Source: a virus. From it: DNA of 31,025 nt. The notes under the pieces were generated by a model that made no database searches, was not told the DNA's origin, and saw only the letters and a list, made by a program, of their open reading frames with translations. The position numbers and the translations under genes were made by a program. Positions 30,979-31,025 of the stretch are shown here, piece after piece. The stretch is from positions 1 through 31,025 of IMG/VR virus record IMGVR_UViG_3300042695_000429; one strand, given 5' to 3'. Positions within the stretch are counted from its first letter, which is position 1; each line of letters begins with the position of its first letter.

Positions 30979-31025
30979 TTGACCGACACTTCGTCTGAAT
31001 CCATCAAACTTATCCCAACCCAATG
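30979..31025 (+). other. Leader and possible start of the next gene, cut by the window
   Basis: After the previous stop come TTGACC at 30979-30984 and then TCCCAACCCAA at 31013-31023, ending in ATG at 31023-31025, the last three bases of the window. The same 11-mer precedes the recombinase ATG at 26219. Only the start codon is visible, so nothing can be said about the product. Confidence 0.35.

Noticed and set aside
1-31025. Terminal direct repeat or circular overlap
   Set aside because: The first and last tens of bases share no repeat, so genome ends cannot be inferred from this window.

Overview
The window is most consistent with part of the genome of a tailed, short-tailed (podovirus-type) bacteriophage. 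It is about 31 kb, roughly 55-60% G+C by eye, densely packed and almost entirely on the + strand. The evidence is a collinear podovirus virion block: tail fibre, large terminase, P22-type portal, scaffold, HK97-fold capsid, adaptor, tail nozzle, and a run of T7-like internal (ejection) virion proteins ending in a 2692-residue giant. No integrase, transposase, tRNA, CRISPR array or terminal repeat was seen. The host cannot be named. A lipoprotein that looks like a spanin points to a diderm (Gram-negative) host. Nearly all starts lack a Shine-Dalgarno sequence, which fits hosts that initiate without it.

Layout. 4-2465: collagen-like tail fibre and terminase. 2481-6690: portal, scaffold and capsid, with a promoter candidate just before the scaffold gene and a strong GNRA-loop terminator after the capsid gene. 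6782-10453: a small unknown protein, adaptor and nozzle. 10440-22653: a GNAT-like protein, four small proteins of which each begins Met-Cys (three unknown, one T7 gp14-like), a 470-aa virion protein and the giant ejection protein, many joined by TAATG stop-start overlaps. 22700-23407: an Nmad1/DUF1599-type protein followed in the same frame by an HNH-like ORF with no standard start codon. 23424-25155: a membrane/lysis cassette with a small membrane protein, a spanin-like lipoprotein, an HExxH protein, a holin and a second two-TM protein. 25156-25365 is the only minus-strand gene, a single histone-fold protein, divergent from a small HTH regulator at 25442. 25755-30971: a recombination/replication block with an unknown protein, a Sak4-like RecA-fold ATPase, an SSB-like protein, a 276-nt structured non-coding interval, an SF2 helicase and two PD-(D/E)XK nucleases. 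The last three bases are an ATG that may start the next gene.

How it works together. The terminase packages DNA through the portal into a capsid built on the scaffold. Adaptor and nozzle close the head, and the fibre binds the host. The Met-Cys proteins and the two large virion proteins are probably stored inside the head and ejected to carry DNA across the envelope. The lysis cassette contains no recognisable endolysin. The histone-like gene and the HTH regulator share a short divergent control region containing an inverted repeat over a TTGACA-type promoter, and they head the recombination genes. The least expected items are the phage histone-fold gene, the ATG-less HNH-like ORF behind two amber codons, the AT-rich insert in the giant protein carrying a GNAT domain and a perfect 24-bp palindrome, and the structured leader before the helicase.
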